DNA of 64,000 nucleotides from Methylophaga sp. 41_12_T18 (GTDB taxonomy: Bacteria > Pseudomonadota > Gammaproteobacteria > Nitrosococcales > Methylophagaceae), in NCBI GenBank assembly GCA_002163115.1, contig MAAI01000030.1, forward strand, positions 1 through 64,000. Reading direction: 5' to 3'. The position numbers were made by a program, and so were the translations under genes. The notes under the pieces are model-generated. The model was not told the DNA's origin and ran no database searches. It was given only the letters and a program-made list of their open reading frames with translations. Shown in pieces: positions 37,708 through 46,547 of the stretch; the first letter of the stretch is position 1; each line of letters opens with the position of its first letter.

Positions 37708-37959
37708 ATGATCTACCTTATTTTTACACCTGATGGGTTTGAACAAGCTAAAGCTGATATATTGCAAGATCAGGCCGATGTATGGATTAACGACAAGGTG
37801 TTAACCGACCCGCAACAAGATCAATTAACAGCGGCAAGCATCAACTTCAACATTTTGCCTGATATCGCTAACCCAAAGAATGAAAAATCTGTATTAGCAG
37901 CATTAGACTATGTAGAAAAAAATGCTGACAAAACTGAAATTTTAGTTGAATACTTATAA
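37708..37959 (+). CDS. Hypothetical small protein
   Basis: 83 residues, acidic, soluble, no Cys. It begins MIYLIFTPDGFEQAKADILQ and ends EKNADKTEILVEYL. The strand-helix-strand pattern suggests a small alpha/beta fold. I do not recognise a family. The ATG follows the stop of the TRAP-binding protein by two bases and the DUF411 gene starts 15 bases later, so it is co-transcribed with both. Confidence 0.75.
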   Translation: MIYLIFTPDGFEQAKADILQDQADVWINDKVLTDPQQDQLTAASINFNILPDIANPKNEKSVLAALDYVEKNADKTEILVEYL

Positions 37960-37974
37960 AGGCTTGCCCATCTG

Positions 37975-38439
37975 ATGAAATACATTGTCACTGCCTTATT
38001 GCTGTTTTTAAGTCTGCCATTACAAGCAGCAGAACCAAATAATAAAGAGATTAAGGTATATCGCAGCCCCAACTGTAACTGCTGCCATAAATGGATTAGT
38101 CATCTTGAGAAGCATAAGTTTACTGTTATCGATATATTGAGCCATGACATGGCTAGCGTTAAAGATACCGTTAAGCTACCGCGTAAACTAAGCTCCTGCC
38201 ACACAGCCATTATTGATGGTTATATTATTGAAGGTCATGTTCCTGCCACTGATATAGAGCGACTCATTGCTGAACAACCTGATATTAGCGGCTTATCTGT
38301 CCCTAATATGCCTATCGGCACACCGGGCATGGAAATGGGCAACCGTAAGGATGATTACAACGTACTCGCATTCAGTCCAAACGGTAAAGTATCAATATTC
38401 CAACAATACTTGCAGCCACAAACTGAGCATCATCACTAA
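37975..38439 (+). CDS. DUF411 periplasmic metal-binding protein
   Basis: 154 residues with a signal peptide (ending LPLQA). The mature protein has the DUF411 hallmarks: KVYRSPNCNCCHKWISHL with a C-x-C-C cluster, then KLPRKLSSCHTAIIDGYIIEGHVPATDIERLI, and a Met-rich PNMPIGTPGMEMG stretch; it ends in a His run. Members are found with copper-resistance genes, so copper binding in the periplasm is inferred. No copper pump or regulator lies nearby. The next gene begins on the base after its stop. Confidence 0.88.
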   Translation: MKYIVTALLLFLSLPLQAAEPNNKEIKVYRSPNCNCCHKWISHLEKHKFTVIDILSHDMASVKDTVKLPRKLSSCHTAIIDGYIIEGHVPATDIERLIAEQPDISGLSVPNMPIGTPGMEMGNRKDDYNVLAFSPNGKVSIFQQYLQPQTEHHH

Positions 38440-40002
38440 ATGCTAAACACAAAAACAAACCTGTTTTTAGGCATTGCCATACTACTAGGTCTTGTTTTTG
38501 CAACGCAGTTAGCTTGGACATTCTATAAATTAGAAACTAAAAATATTACTTCTGAGTTCGAACAAATAATCGACCTCCAAGTCGCCTCAATTGAACGTGA
38601 ATTAACGCTTAATTTTGAAGCTCTTTATGCTATAAAAGGCCTGTTTAATAGCTCAGCAGAAGTCACAGCAGATGAGTTCAGTCTACTCGCCAGTGAAATC
38701 ATCGCCCGCCATCGAAATATCCAAGCTCTTGAATGGATCCCGTCAATTTCTCATGCACAACGAGAAAGTATGGTGGAAAGTCGCAGACAACAAAACGCAC
38801 CTCATTTTTTAATCAGCGAACGTCAACAGCAAGGCCAAATGGTTCAGGCTAAGCAACGTGATGAATACTTTCCTGTTTATTACGTGGAACCCTTTATAGG
38901 CAATGAAGCTGCTTTTGGTTTTGATTTAGCGTCTAATCCTAAGCGTGCAGCCGCATTAAATCTTGCCCGCCAATCAGGACAGCTTATAGCCACTTCTAGC
39001 ATAACTTTAGTTCAAGAAACCCAACAGCAAAAAGGTTTTTTAGCTTTCTTACCCATTTACAATGGCCATCCAACAACGGTGACACAAAGGAAGAATCAAC
39101 TCAGTGGCTTTGCATTAGGTGTCTTTAAAATTAATGATTTAATTGATAGTGCCAACCTACATAACTCACTCTATGGCATTAATTTCTCGATCATTGATGC
39201 AACCACTTCTACCAACGAAGTTCTCTATCAGAATGAAGCTATAGAAAGTAATACTGATATTGCTTATAGCAAAAAAATACCATTAATTGGCGGCAGAGAA
39301 TGGAATATTATCGCCACTCCTTCCGCACAATACCTATCAGAACATCGTAGCTCGACACCTATTGTAATTTTCCTTTTAGCCCTTGCCTTTGTATCTTTTG
39401 GTTCTGTCTATACTTACCTACTTTCCCACCGGTCTGCAGAGATAGAAATGGCAGTTATAGAAAGAACCCAACAACTGAATGCCACCAAAGAAGAGCTGGA
39501 AAGAATCACACTATTAGATGGCTTAACAGGCGTAGCCAACCGTCGTCATTTTGATAGCTATTTAGCCCAAGAATGGTCTCGTGCTCAACGCAACAAACAA
39601 CCTTTATCTTTAATCATGATTGATATTGATCTTTTCAAACAATTCAATGATAACTACGGCCACCTTGCTGGTGATGATTGCCTCACCACTGTTGCTCAAA
39701 TATTGAAAATTACCGTGCAACGCTCCGCAGATCTCGTTGCACGTTATGGTGGTGAAGAGTTTGCGATTATCTTACCTAATATAGAAGATGCTTATATTAT
39801 TGCTGAACTCTGTCGTCAAAATATTGAAAAAGCCGTGATTCCTCATGCTTATTCTTCAGCCAGTGATTATGTGACCGTCAGCATCGGTTTTAGTACCGTT
39901 ATTCCTCATGACAAGACCGACTATCACTCATTAATAGCCAGTGCTGACAAAGCCCTATATAGCGCAAAAGAATCTGGTAGAAATACTGTCAGTAGTTCAT
40001 AA
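38440..40002 (+). CDS. CHASE-domain diguanylate cyclase
   Basis: 520 residues. Membrane segments at about 8-26 and 305-327 bracket a periplasmic CHASE domain (IIARHRNIQALEWIPSISHAQR, then YYVEPFIGNEAAFGFDLASNPKR). A GGDEF domain follows from LDGLTGVANRRHFD. The active site is GGEEF and RSAD five residues before it is an intact I-site. It should make c-di-GMP in response to a small external ligand. It starts on the base after the DUF411 stop, so it is in the uvrD-led operon. Confidence 0.93.
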   Translation: MLNTKTNLFLGIAILLGLVFATQLAWTFYKLETKNITSEFEQIIDLQVASIERELTLNFEALYAIKGLFNSSAEVTADEFSLLASEIIARHRNIQALEWIPSISHAQRESMVESRRQQNAPHFLISERQQQGQMVQAKQRDEYFPVYYVEPFIGNEAAFGFDLASNPKRAAALNLARQSGQLIATSSITLVQETQQQKGFLAFLPIYNGHPTTVTQRKNQLSGFALGVFKINDLIDSANLHNSLYGINFSIIDATTSTNEVLYQNEAIESNTDIAYSKKIPLIGGREWNIIATPSAQYLSEHRSSTPIVIFLLALAFVSFGSVYTYLLSHRSAEIEMAVIERTQQLNATKEELERITLLDGLTGVANRRHFDSYLAQEWSRAQRNKQPLSLIMIDIDLFKQFNDNYGHLAGDDCLTTVAQILKITVQRSADLVARYGGEEFAIILPNIEDAYIIAELCRQNIEKAVIPHAYSSASDYVTVSIGFSTVIPHDKTDYHSLIASADKALYSAKESGRNTVSSS

Positions 40003-40039
40003 CTCGCCACGCCCTACGCCACCACCATTATAGGTAAGC

Positions 40040-40915
40040 TTGCACTTGGAAATTTTCATCGTCATTGGTCGTATTGTTAGCTCTGCATTTGCCAATGTAT
40101 TTCAAAAAAAGTTAACACATCACGGTTTACACCCTTTCTTTATCGTAATGATGTCTTATGCCGTGCTGTCGATTATTTGTATACCATTATTATGGACATT
40201 TCAGTATACCCAGCTCAACACCGGCTTCTGGATCAATATGTTCTTGGCAGCACTATTGGATATGGCTGGCACCTTATTTTTGGTCATGTCGTTATCAAAA
40301 ACAGACTTATCGGTATTTGGTCCCCTCAATGCCTATAAAATAGTTATTTCAATGTTGCTTGCCATGTTATTCCTCGGTGAAGTTCCAAACTCACAAGGTT
40401 TTATCGGGATAGCCATTATTGTTGTCGGTAGCTTTTTTCTATTTCCCAGCCAGCAAACAATTAATACCAATCGAATTGTTCAGTTATTTTCAGAACAAGG
40501 CGTTCAATACCGCTTTCTATCTATTTTATTGTTCTCAGTCGGTACCTTACCGCTAAAAAATGCAGTCATTGTAGGTGGCGCACTGCCGACGACTGTTTTT
40601 TGGTGCCTAATCGGTCTGCCATTGGCGGTATTAGCCAACAGTCTATTTATTGGTAGGTTTACTGAACAGCTAAAATCATCAAAACAGCATCTTTATAGCT
40701 TTATTTATTTGGGCATTCTCATCTTCTTAATGCAATACATGACGATGATGGTTTTATCTAAGCTATACATTGCCTACTCACTGGCCTTATTCCAGTTAAG
40801 CATGATCTTACAAGTCTTCCTCGGCTATCGTATTTTTAATGAGCAACATCTAATAAGAAGACTTGCTGCCTGTTTAATTATGGTCGTAGGTAGCTTATTA
40901 GTAATCAAAGCATAA
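40040..40915 (+). CDS. DMT/EamA-type membrane transporter
   Basis: 291 residues with about ten membrane helices and the two-fold EamA repeat: AFANVFQKKLTHHGLHPFF at the start, and LSKTDLSVFGPLNAYKIVISMLLAMLFLGE closing the first half. The start appears to be TTG 40040 (TTG-CAC-TTG-GAA), with TAGGT upstream; no ATG near the N-terminus fits. Substrate unknown; the family exports amino acids, sugars or polyamines. It is the last gene of the run from uvrD. Confidence 0.85.
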   Translation: MHLEIFIVIGRIVSSAFANVFQKKLTHHGLHPFFIVMMSYAVLSIICIPLLWTFQYTQLNTGFWINMFLAALLDMAGTLFLVMSLSKTDLSVFGPLNAYKIVISMLLAMLFLGEVPNSQGFIGIAIIVVGSFFLFPSQQTINTNRIVQLFSEQGVQYRFLSILLFSVGTLPLKNAVIVGGALPTTVFWCLIGLPLAVLANSLFIGRFTEQLKSSKQHLYSFIYLGILIFLMQYMTMMVLSKLYIAYSLALFQLSMILQVFLGYRIFNEQHLIRRLAACLIMVVGSLLVIKA

Positions 40916-40954
40916 TCACAAACTGAACTATGTCACATATTTTCAAATTAGTAG

Positions 40955-40983
40955 TTGATCTATTTAATAGTAATCATTATCAT
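40955..40983 (+). promoter_or_regulatory. Promoter and Fur box of bfd
   Basis: TTGATC (40955-40960) and TATCAT (40978-40983) are 17 bases apart. TAGTAATCATTATCA (40968-40982) matches 12 of 14 defined positions of the 7-1-7 Fur consensus and covers the -10. Iron repression of bfd is known in enterics and pseudomonads, so the assignment fits. Confidence 0.75.
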
Positions 40984-41017
40984 TTACATCAACATTAATA
41001 AACTTAAACCCATTAAT

Positions 41018-41218
41018 ATGATTGTATGTGTTTGTAACAATGTAAATTCAGCAACGATCGAGTCCGCAGTCGAAATGGGTGCGACGACAATTGATGCTGT
41101 GCGTGACACAACCTGTGCTGGTAGTTGCTGTGGTAAATGCCAATTCAAAGTAAACCGAGTCATCCAAGATACACTCGCTGAATCTAGCTGTGTAATCCAA
41201 GCAGCAACCAACGCATAA
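41018..41218 (+). CDS. bfd: Bacterioferritin-associated ferredoxin
   Basis: 66 residues from ATG 41018 (MIVCVCNNVNSATIESA); a longer in-frame reading from 40955 begins at TTG within the promoter and is not used. The [2Fe-2S] ligands are visible as C-V-C near the start and C-A-G-S-C-C-G-K-C in the middle. Bfd delivers electrons to bacterioferritin to release stored iron. The bfr gene is the next gene downstream on the same strand, about 350 bases away. The promoter carries a Fur box. Confidence 0.93.
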   Translation: MIVCVCNNVNSATIESAVEMGATTIDAVRDTTCAGSCCGKCQFKVNRVIQDTLAESSCVIQAATNA

Positions 41219-41290
41219 ATCACTTCATCCATAAGCTAATTGCCAATCTAACTTGCGCAACTTCACTTGCCAGCCTCCCAGTAAAAGCCC

Positions 41291-41326
41291 AATATTAAAA
41301 TAATTTTTTCACATTATTTTAATATT
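41291..41326. repeat. Perfect AT-rich 14-bp inverted repeat
   Basis: AATATTAAAATAAT (41291-41304), eight-base spacer, then its exact reverse complement ATTATTTTAATATT (41313-41326). It lacks the GC-rich stem of a terminator. It may be a regulator site or a weak terminator of bfd. Confidence 0.6.
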
Positions 41327-41502
41327 CCAGTTCGCCCATTCAAAACAAACTTTACCCCGCTCTCTCTAAAAAGCTCTTAAGTAATTAATTTTGCTTAAGA
41401 ATATGACTCTCGTGCCTATTTTTTAGTAAAGCGGATAAGTACTTTTGAACTAAAAGAAAATAAGAATACTTTCTATTTACCTTTAAAATCATAAAGTTAC
41501 AG

Positions 41503-41530
41503 TTGACACGGCAATGAAACTCTCAATAAT
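41503..41530 (+). promoter_or_regulatory. Promoter of bfr
   Basis: A perfect TTGACA (41503-41508) and AATAAT (41525-41530) are 16 bases apart. Transcription would start near 41537. The leader holds arms ATAGTTG (41529-41535) and CAACTAT (41554-41560), just before the GAGGGAAG ribosome site. No Fur-box match is seen here. Confidence 0.6.
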
Positions 41531-41572
41531 AGTTGTATATCAACAATAATAATCAACTATGAGGGAAGCGAT

Positions 41573-42052
41573 ATGAAAGGCGATTCAAAAGTCATTGAAC
41601 TATTAAATACAGCGTTAGGTAATGAGCTAATTGCTATTAACCAATATTTTTTACATGCAAAAATGTATAAAGATTGGGGGATCACCAACCTAGCTGAGCA
41701 TGAATATCACGAATCTATCGATGAAATGAAACATGCTGATAAGTTAACGGATCGTATTTTATTTCTCGAAGGTTTACCTAACCTGCAAGATTTAGGCGCG
41801 TTGCGTATTGGTGAAGATACCAAAGAAATGCTGGAATGTGATCTTGCTTTAGAAAATGATGCCCTCCCAGCTCTTAAAGCAGGCATTAAATATTGTGAAT
41901 CAATCGGTGACTTTGTCACTCGCGACTTGTTTCAAGATATCTTAGAATCTGAAGAAGAACATATCGATTGGCTAGAAACACAATTAGAACTCATTGAAAA
42001 AATGGGTATCCAAAATTATATTCAAGCTCAAATTGTCAAAAAAGCAGACTAA
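41573..42052 (+). CDS. bfr: Bacterioferritin
   Basis: 159 residues, which assemble as a 24-mer iron-storage shell. The ferroxidase ligands are in place: Glu18 in [12 protein letters not shown], and Glu/His in [11 protein letters not shown], whose Met is the haem ligand; further Glu/His are in [13 protein letters not shown]. The haem Met marks it as bacterioferritin rather than ferritin. A strong GAGGGAAGCG ribosome site and TTGACA promoter precede it. bfd lies upstream. A bidirectional terminator follows. Confidence 0.97.
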   Translation: MKGDSKVIELLNTALGNELIAINQYFLHAKMYKDWGITNLAEHEYHESIDEMKHADKLTDRILFLEGLPNLQDLGALRIGEDTKEMLECDLALENDALPALKAGIKYCESIGDFVTRDLFQDILESEEEHIDWLETQLELIEKMGIQNYIQAQIVKKAD

Positions 42053-42071
42053 CAATAAATCTGTTTTAAAT

Positions 42072-42103
42072 AAAAAAGCCTTGGTAAATACCAAGGCTTT
42101 TTT
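42072..42103. terminator. Bidirectional terminator between bfr and the PstS-like gene
   Basis: AAAAAAGCCTTGGTA and TACCAAGGCTTTTTT form an almost perfect palindrome around a two-base loop. A- and T-runs allow termination on both strands of these convergent genes. Confidence 0.93.
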
Positions 42104-42130
42104 GTTTGATATTAGTTCACCATTGAAGCG

Positions 42131-42595
42131 TCAATCATCCTCGCCAATCGTTTGAATAACACTGACACCTGGCTCCGCTTGTGCTTCATCCAGCCACATA
42201 AATGACAGAACGGCATCACCACGTTGTAATTCGGCATAAACAGCTTCTAATGACTTTTCTTTTGGCACATTAGCCAAGCCCGTTTTAAACGTTTTCGACA
42301 TCAACCTTTTTTCATAATTTCTATCTGATAACCGTATTAACTGACTTAAGAAAAGTTGGTATGCATCTTTATCACTTATATTCCTAACCGCAGAAATTGC
42401 TTGGCCATCTTTATTTACTTTGTAACCAAGAAAAATTTTTCGTAACTCAAATTTAGACAAAGATAATCCGTTCAAATTATTAGCGGCGCTAACGACCACC
42501 AAGTCTCTTGCAACCGCTGAGGCAGGCGAAAAAATCACACCAGCTAACATGCATGTGAACAATAACTTCATTCGTTTATTTAGTTTTATGGCCAT
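42131..42595 (-). CDS. Small PstS-like periplasmic protein
   Basis: 154 residues with a signal peptide ending near SPASA (or AVA). The mature part, LVVVSAANNLNGLSLSKFELRKIFLGYKVNKDGQAI, resembles the first lobe of phosphate-binding PstS-type proteins, as found in stand-alone short relatives annotated as phosphate ABC substrate-binding. It is too short for a full two-lobed binding protein. The first ATG (42595) overlaps the barrel gene by ten bases; ATG 42571 (MKLLFTCML) is an alternative. It is coupled to the upstream outer-membrane barrel gene, so the two probably act together. Confidence 0.65.
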   Translation of the reverse strand: MAIKLNKRMKLLFTCMLAGVIFSPASAVARDLVVVSAANNLNGLSLSKFELRKIFLGYKVNKDGQAISAVRNISDKDAYQLFLSQLIRLSDRNYEKRLMSKTFKTGLANVPKEKSLEAVYAELQRGDAVLSFMWLDEAQAEPGVSVIQTIGEDD

Positions 42596-43647
42596 GCGGC
42601 AGTCCAGTTAAAAAGCCAAATGCCAGAATGGTCATGATCAAATTCACGCGCAGTATATTCAAGCTTAAATGCTTGTTCATTCGTTATATCCCAACGAATC
42701 CCAACCGTTTTGGTTTTTTCAGCATATTTACTTAATAATTTAAGATATTCATTGCCATTATTAGCAAAGGTATCACCATATATTGCATACGGCGTCCAAC
42801 TAGAATTAATGGCATATTCTGCTTGCACATAAGCAGCAATAAAGTCATCTTTTTGCTCGCCACCATGATGGCTAGGTACCTGAGTATAAAAATAATAAAC
42901 TTCGCTTATTAATCGTAGTTGCTGTTGCTGATAATTAACAAATACGCCGGCAACATCTAAAGTAATTTCTTCTTTGGGTGAGTCACTGGTTTTAATCGTG
43001 TCATGAGTAACAAACCCACCCCACTGTGTTTCATCTAACATATTCGGTTGGTATGCAAGACGAGCGGTATAACCATAATCATGGTTGCCAGCCTTAGGGT
43101 TAAAAATATCGAAGTCGGTTAATCCACCACCCGCTGCGCCACCATGATGATCAATTCCAGTGGTTAACTGAGAAGTCATGCCCGCAGCCAAAGTATAGTG
43201 CCAAGCACTCTCGCCCTGCTCAATATTACCTTCAAGCAAAGCACCCGTAAAATGGCTAGGTACAAGGCCGCCACCGCCGCCAAAGTTGACCATGGCAGGT
43301 CTCGCTATCGAAGTTTGTAAATAGTTTCCGTGATGATATTCAGTATGGTAGTAGCCAAATGGATTATGATACCGGCCAACCCAAGCCTGCGTTGAATCAT
43401 TCAGCTTCCAGCCAAGTTGAAGACGCTCTGCACTCTCTACATCTTCAGCAACAAAAGCTTCAACCAAAAATATTGCCCGTTCAAACTCACCAGACAAAAA
43501 AAGTGTTGCTGATGGCTTAACATTTTTTGCTGAAAAATTTGCACCTTCAACATGGTCAGCCCTAACTTCAGTAAAAGCAAAAAAATCTACATCGGCATAA
43601 GCTAATGTAGAACATACCGATAGTAGTAATGTAGATAATAATTTCAC
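42586..43647 (-). CDS. Outer-membrane beta-barrel (porin-like)
   Basis: 353 residues from GTG 43647, chosen because GAGGGA lies upstream and the signal peptide then begins VKLLSTLLLSVC and ends in LAYA. The mature protein has alternating amphipathic strands, a conserved-looking QAWVGRYHNPFGYYHTEYHHGNYLQTSIARP loop, and a Gly-rich NFGGGGGLVP segment; this pattern is that of porin-like barrels without close family. Many His residues are clustered in loops (YHTEYHHG, DHHGG, SHHGGE). It ends in W-P rather than a terminal Phe, which is unusual. The PstS-like gene overlaps its end. Confidence 0.65.
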   Translation of the reverse strand: MKLLSTLLLSVCSTLAYADVDFFAFTEVRADHVEGANFSAKNVKPSATLFLSGEFERAIFLVEAFVAEDVESAERLQLGWKLNDSTQAWVGRYHNPFGYYHTEYHHGNYLQTSIARPAMVNFGGGGGLVPSHFTGALLEGNIEQGESAWHYTLAAGMTSQLTTGIDHHGGAAGGGLTDFDIFNPKAGNHDYGYTARLAYQPNMLDETQWGGFVTHDTIKTSDSPKEEITLDVAGVFVNYQQQQLRLISEVYYFYTQVPSHHGGEQKDDFIAAYVQAEYAINSSWTPYAIYGDTFANNGNEYLKLLSKYAEKTKTVGIRWDITNEQAFKLEYTAREFDHDHSGIWLFNWTAAWP

Positions 43648-43895
43648 TAATTTTCCCTCAACATAATCCTGCATATACCTTTACTAGAGCTTGCATGCAT
43701 AACAATACCCAACGATATATTTCATCCAATACTACCCGAATAGTCGAGTAAACTCCTCAAGTATTTACTAGGAATTGAATTTTGGTCGCACTTTAACAAA
43801 TAAGATTAGTAATTACGTCTAATAATAAAGCAAGTACAATAGCGACTTACCCTGCTGATTGTTAACTATCAGCCATATTACCTCCGGAACCGTTT

Positions 43896-44777
43896 ATGAC
43901 TTTAACCTTACGTTTATTTGTCGCCTTAGCTATTTCATTGTCTTCGTCAGTCGCATCAGCTGAACAGCCGCTGTTAGTACCTGCATGGCAAACCACCACC
44001 AGCTTCGATCAACCTGAATCAGTTGTATTATCTAACGATGGACAATATCTATTTGTATCTAATGTTAACGGTGATCCTAGTCAAGCAGATGGCAATGGTT
44101 ATATCTCCACATTATCGCTTTCCGGCGAGATTATGGAACAGCAATGGTTAACCGGCTTAGATGCACCTAAAGGCATGACTGTTGTCGGTGATACCTTATA
44201 TGTTGCCGATATTAATCAGTTAGTTGTTATTGATATCAAAACAAAGAAAATCAGCCATCGCTATTCAGCTCCTAAAGCCAAATTTTTAAATGATGTCGCA
44301 GCTGACGATGCTGGCAATGTCTACGTATCAGGCTTTTTAACCAACTCTATTTATCGCTTGAATAAGCAATCATTCACGCTTTGGATACAAGATGAGCAAT
44401 TAGAAGTACCTAATGGTTTATTGGTTGAAAATAATCAACTTATTGTTGGCAGTTGGGGCGTGATGACTGACGGCTTTGCTACGACAACCGCTGGCCATTT
44501 AAAAACAATCGATATTAGCAGCAAACAAATAGCCAGCCTTGGCGATAAAACACCGGCTGGCAACCTAGATGGTGTCGAAATTGATGGTAATGGCAACTAT
44601 TACGTTTCTGACTGGATGACTGGAAAATTACTCCACATTCAACCATCCGGCATCAGCACTACTTTGCTACAACTTGAACAAGGTAGTGCCGACCATACTG
44701 TATTAGCCAAGCAAAAACTGGTTATTATTCCAATGATGTTAAGTGGTAACGTCGTTGCTTACCAAATTAAACAATAA
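43896..44777 (+). CDS. Secreted SMP-30/NHL-type beta-propeller protein
   Basis: 293 residues with a signal peptide ending in VASA. Propeller-blade repeats are visible: FDQPESVVLSNDGQYLFVSNVNGD, GLDAPKGMTVVGDTLYVADIN, FLNDVAADDAGNVYVSGFL, VPNGLLVENNQLIVGSW and LDGVEIDGNGNYYVSDWM. The Asn and Asp in LNDVAADDAGN and LDGVEIDGNGN match the metal-site region of gluconolactonase/SMP-30 proteins, but the substrate is unknown. It is periplasmic. It heads a closely spaced run with an SrmB-like helicase gene (9-base gap) and a PqiA-like gene. Confidence 0.75.
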   Translation: MTLTLRLFVALAISLSSSVASAEQPLLVPAWQTTTSFDQPESVVLSNDGQYLFVSNVNGDPSQADGNGYISTLSLSGEIMEQQWLTGLDAPKGMTVVGDTLYVADINQLVVIDIKTKKISHRYSAPKAKFLNDVAADDAGNVYVSGFLTNSIYRLNKQSFTLWIQDEQLEVPNGLLVENNQLIVGSWGVMTDGFATTTAGHLKTIDISSKQIASLGDKTPAGNLDGVEIDGNGNYYVSDWMTGKLLHIQPSGISTTLLQLEQGSADHTVLAKQKLVIIPMMLSGNVVAYQIKQ

Positions 44778-44786
44778 GCTATATTT

Positions 44787-45998
44787 ATGACTTTTGATGA
44801 TCTTATGCTCGACGATGCACTCCTTATTGCATTGCAGAAACTAAATTTTGAAACACCTACGGCTATTCAAGAAGCTACCATCCCCTTCATTCTAGAAGGT
44901 AAGGATGTATTGGCTGGTGCCGCAACGGGCACAGGTAAAACAGCCGCCTTTGTTTTACCTGCTCTACAATTACTTATTGATGAATCTGAAGTACGTGATA
45001 ATCCACGTATCTTAATGCTAGCGCCTACCCGTGAACTGGCCTATCAAATTCATCATGTTGTTACCCAGTTAAGTAAGCAACTAGCAACTAAAGTAGCCAT
45101 TATCACTGGTGGTTTTTCACAGGGAAAACAAGCACAGTTTCTAGAAGATACGCCCGATATTGTTATCGCAACACCGGGGCGTTTGCTAAACCTAGTTGCT
45201 GAACATTCGATCGATTTATCAGATCTCGACATGGTGATCATAGATGAAGCTGATCGCATGCTTGATATGGGCCAAGGACCTGATGTTTTATCCCTATTAG
45301 GCACTATTGCTGATGGCTTCCAAGCTTGTCTATTCTCAGCAACTTTAGCCGGCAGTGGTGTAGAAATTTTTGCCGAAGAACTGCTGCACGATGCCGAAGT
45401 CATTCAAATTGATGCTGCCAATCAAAAATCAGATCAAGTCTCACAATATGTTTATTTCGCTGATAACAAAGAACACAAACAAGCGTTATTAACAGCAGTG
45501 ATCAATGACGATGCCTGCCAAAGTGCCATCGTATTCTGTAATAAAAAAGAACGTGCCAATGAAGTTGCAGAGTATCTGCAATCACAAAATATCTCAGCCC
45601 AAGTGATGCATGGTGACTTCAATCAAGCGGTACGCCAAGATAAAACACGAAAATTTCGTACTGGCATTATCAAAGTGATGGTCGCCACCGATGTTGCAGC
45701 CCGTGGCTTAGACTTAACCAATATTAGTCATGTTATTAACTATGATCTGCCATTTAGAGGCGATATTTATATTCACCGAATTGGTCGTACCGGCCGAGCA
45801 GATCAAGTAGGTACAGCGATTAACCTGGTTGAAAATCACGATAGTAAAAACCTGGAACGCATCGAGTATCATCTTGAAGCTAAATTACCGGTTGCTCACC
45901 TTAAGGGCCTAAAAACTAAAGCGGCTAAAAAAGACAAAAAGAAAGATAAGCCACGTTATGTAGCAAAAAAAGATCGTCCAGCTAAACCAAAGGATTAG
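44787..45998 (+). CDS. DEAD-box RNA helicase (SrmB-like)
   Basis: 403 residues. It begins MTFDDLMLDDALLIALQKLNFETPTAIQEATIP, close to SrmB. Motifs: Walker [42 protein letters not shown] and HRIGRTGRA. The C-terminus is lysine-rich. SrmB assists large ribosomal subunit assembly in E. coli; the equivalence here rests on the N-terminal likeness. It follows the propeller gene by nine bases and precedes the PqiA-like gene by eight, a cotranscribed run with no obvious common theme. Confidence 0.85.
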   Translation: MTFDDLMLDDALLIALQKLNFETPTAIQEATIPFILEGKDVLAGAATGTGKTAAFVLPALQLLIDESEVRDNPRILMLAPTRELAYQIHHVVTQLSKQLATKVAIITGGFSQGKQAQFLEDTPDIVIATPGRLLNLVAEHSIDLSDLDMVIIDEADRMLDMGQGPDVLSLLGTIADGFQACLFSATLAGSGVEIFAEELLHDAEVIQIDAANQKSDQVSQYVYFADNKEHKQALLTAVINDDACQSAIVFCNKKERANEVAEYLQSQNISAQVMHGDFNQAVRQDKTRKFRTGIIKVMVATDVAARGLDLTNISHVINYDLPFRGDIYIHRIGRTGRADQVGTAINLVENHDSKNLERIEYHLEAKLPVAHLKGLKTKAAKKDKKKDKPRYVAKKDRPAKPKD

Positions 45999-46006
45999 CT
46001 AAGCTA

Positions 46007-46474
46007 ATGCCGGTCATTGCCCCTCTTTATTTACGTTGGTTATTGCTGATCACAACCTGTTTGTTACTAACCGGTTTTATCACACCGATGCTAACCATCA
46101 CTAAACTGGTGTTTTTTGATCATTCGTTTTCAATTCTATCTGGCATCACTCAATTGTGGCGTGATCAGCACTACTTTTTGTTTGTGGTGATTGCCGCTTT
46201 CAGCGTGCTGCTACCTTTAGCAAAGGTTGTTGTTTTATTTAACCTGCTCAGTCCCAAAGCTCATCAACCTGAACACCGACAAAAACTACTGCATCTAATG
46301 CACGACTACGGACGCTGGGCAATGCTTGATGTCATGGTAGTTGCTTTATTGATCATGTCAGTCAAACTCGGTGCTATTGCCAGCATCCAAGTCCACCTTG
46401 GCTTATATATCTTTGCTGCTGCCGTCATCTTAATTATGTTAATCACTCAACAAGTGGTTAGACATCTAGACTAA
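46007..46474 (+). CDS. Single-domain PqiA/LetA-like membrane protein
   Basis: 155 residues with four membrane helices. The PqiA signature is present as KAHQPEHRQKLLHLMHDYGRWAMLDVMVVALLIM; canonical PqiA/LetA have two such domains and zinc-binding cysteines, whereas this protein has one domain and no cysteine cluster at the N-terminus. PqiA/LetA partner with MCE proteins in lipid transport; no MCE gene is adjacent. It follows the SrmB-like gene by eight bases. Confidence 0.8.
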   Translation: MPVIAPLYLRWLLLITTCLLLTGFITPMLTITKLVFFDHSFSILSGITQLWRDQHYFLFVVIAAFSVLLPLAKVVVLFNLLSPKAHQPEHRQKLLHLMHDYGRWAMLDVMVVALLIMSVKLGAIASIQVHLGLYIFAAAVILIMLITQQVVRHLD

Positions 46475-46547
46475 ACCGTCAATACAGTCACATTCACAAC
46501 ATCAAAAATCGGTGTTAGTATCTAAGTAAAAACGAGGATACACAGCC

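Larger units (their letters stand above)
41219..41572. other. bfd-bfr intergenic region
   Basis: A gap of 354 bases without a credible ORF. It holds an AT-rich 14-bp inverted repeat (41291-41326) and the bfr promoter (41503-41530). The middle part (41330-41500) shows nothing I can assign. Confidence 0.6.

Noticed and set aside
40955-41017. N-terminal extension of bfd
   Set aside because: The extended frame starts at TTG inside the promoter -35, and the added residues are not part of the Bfd family.
41529-41560. IscR-type site in the bfr leader
   Set aside because: The 7-bp arms are 18 bases apart, too far for the 25-bp IscR type 1 motif; at most a leader structure.
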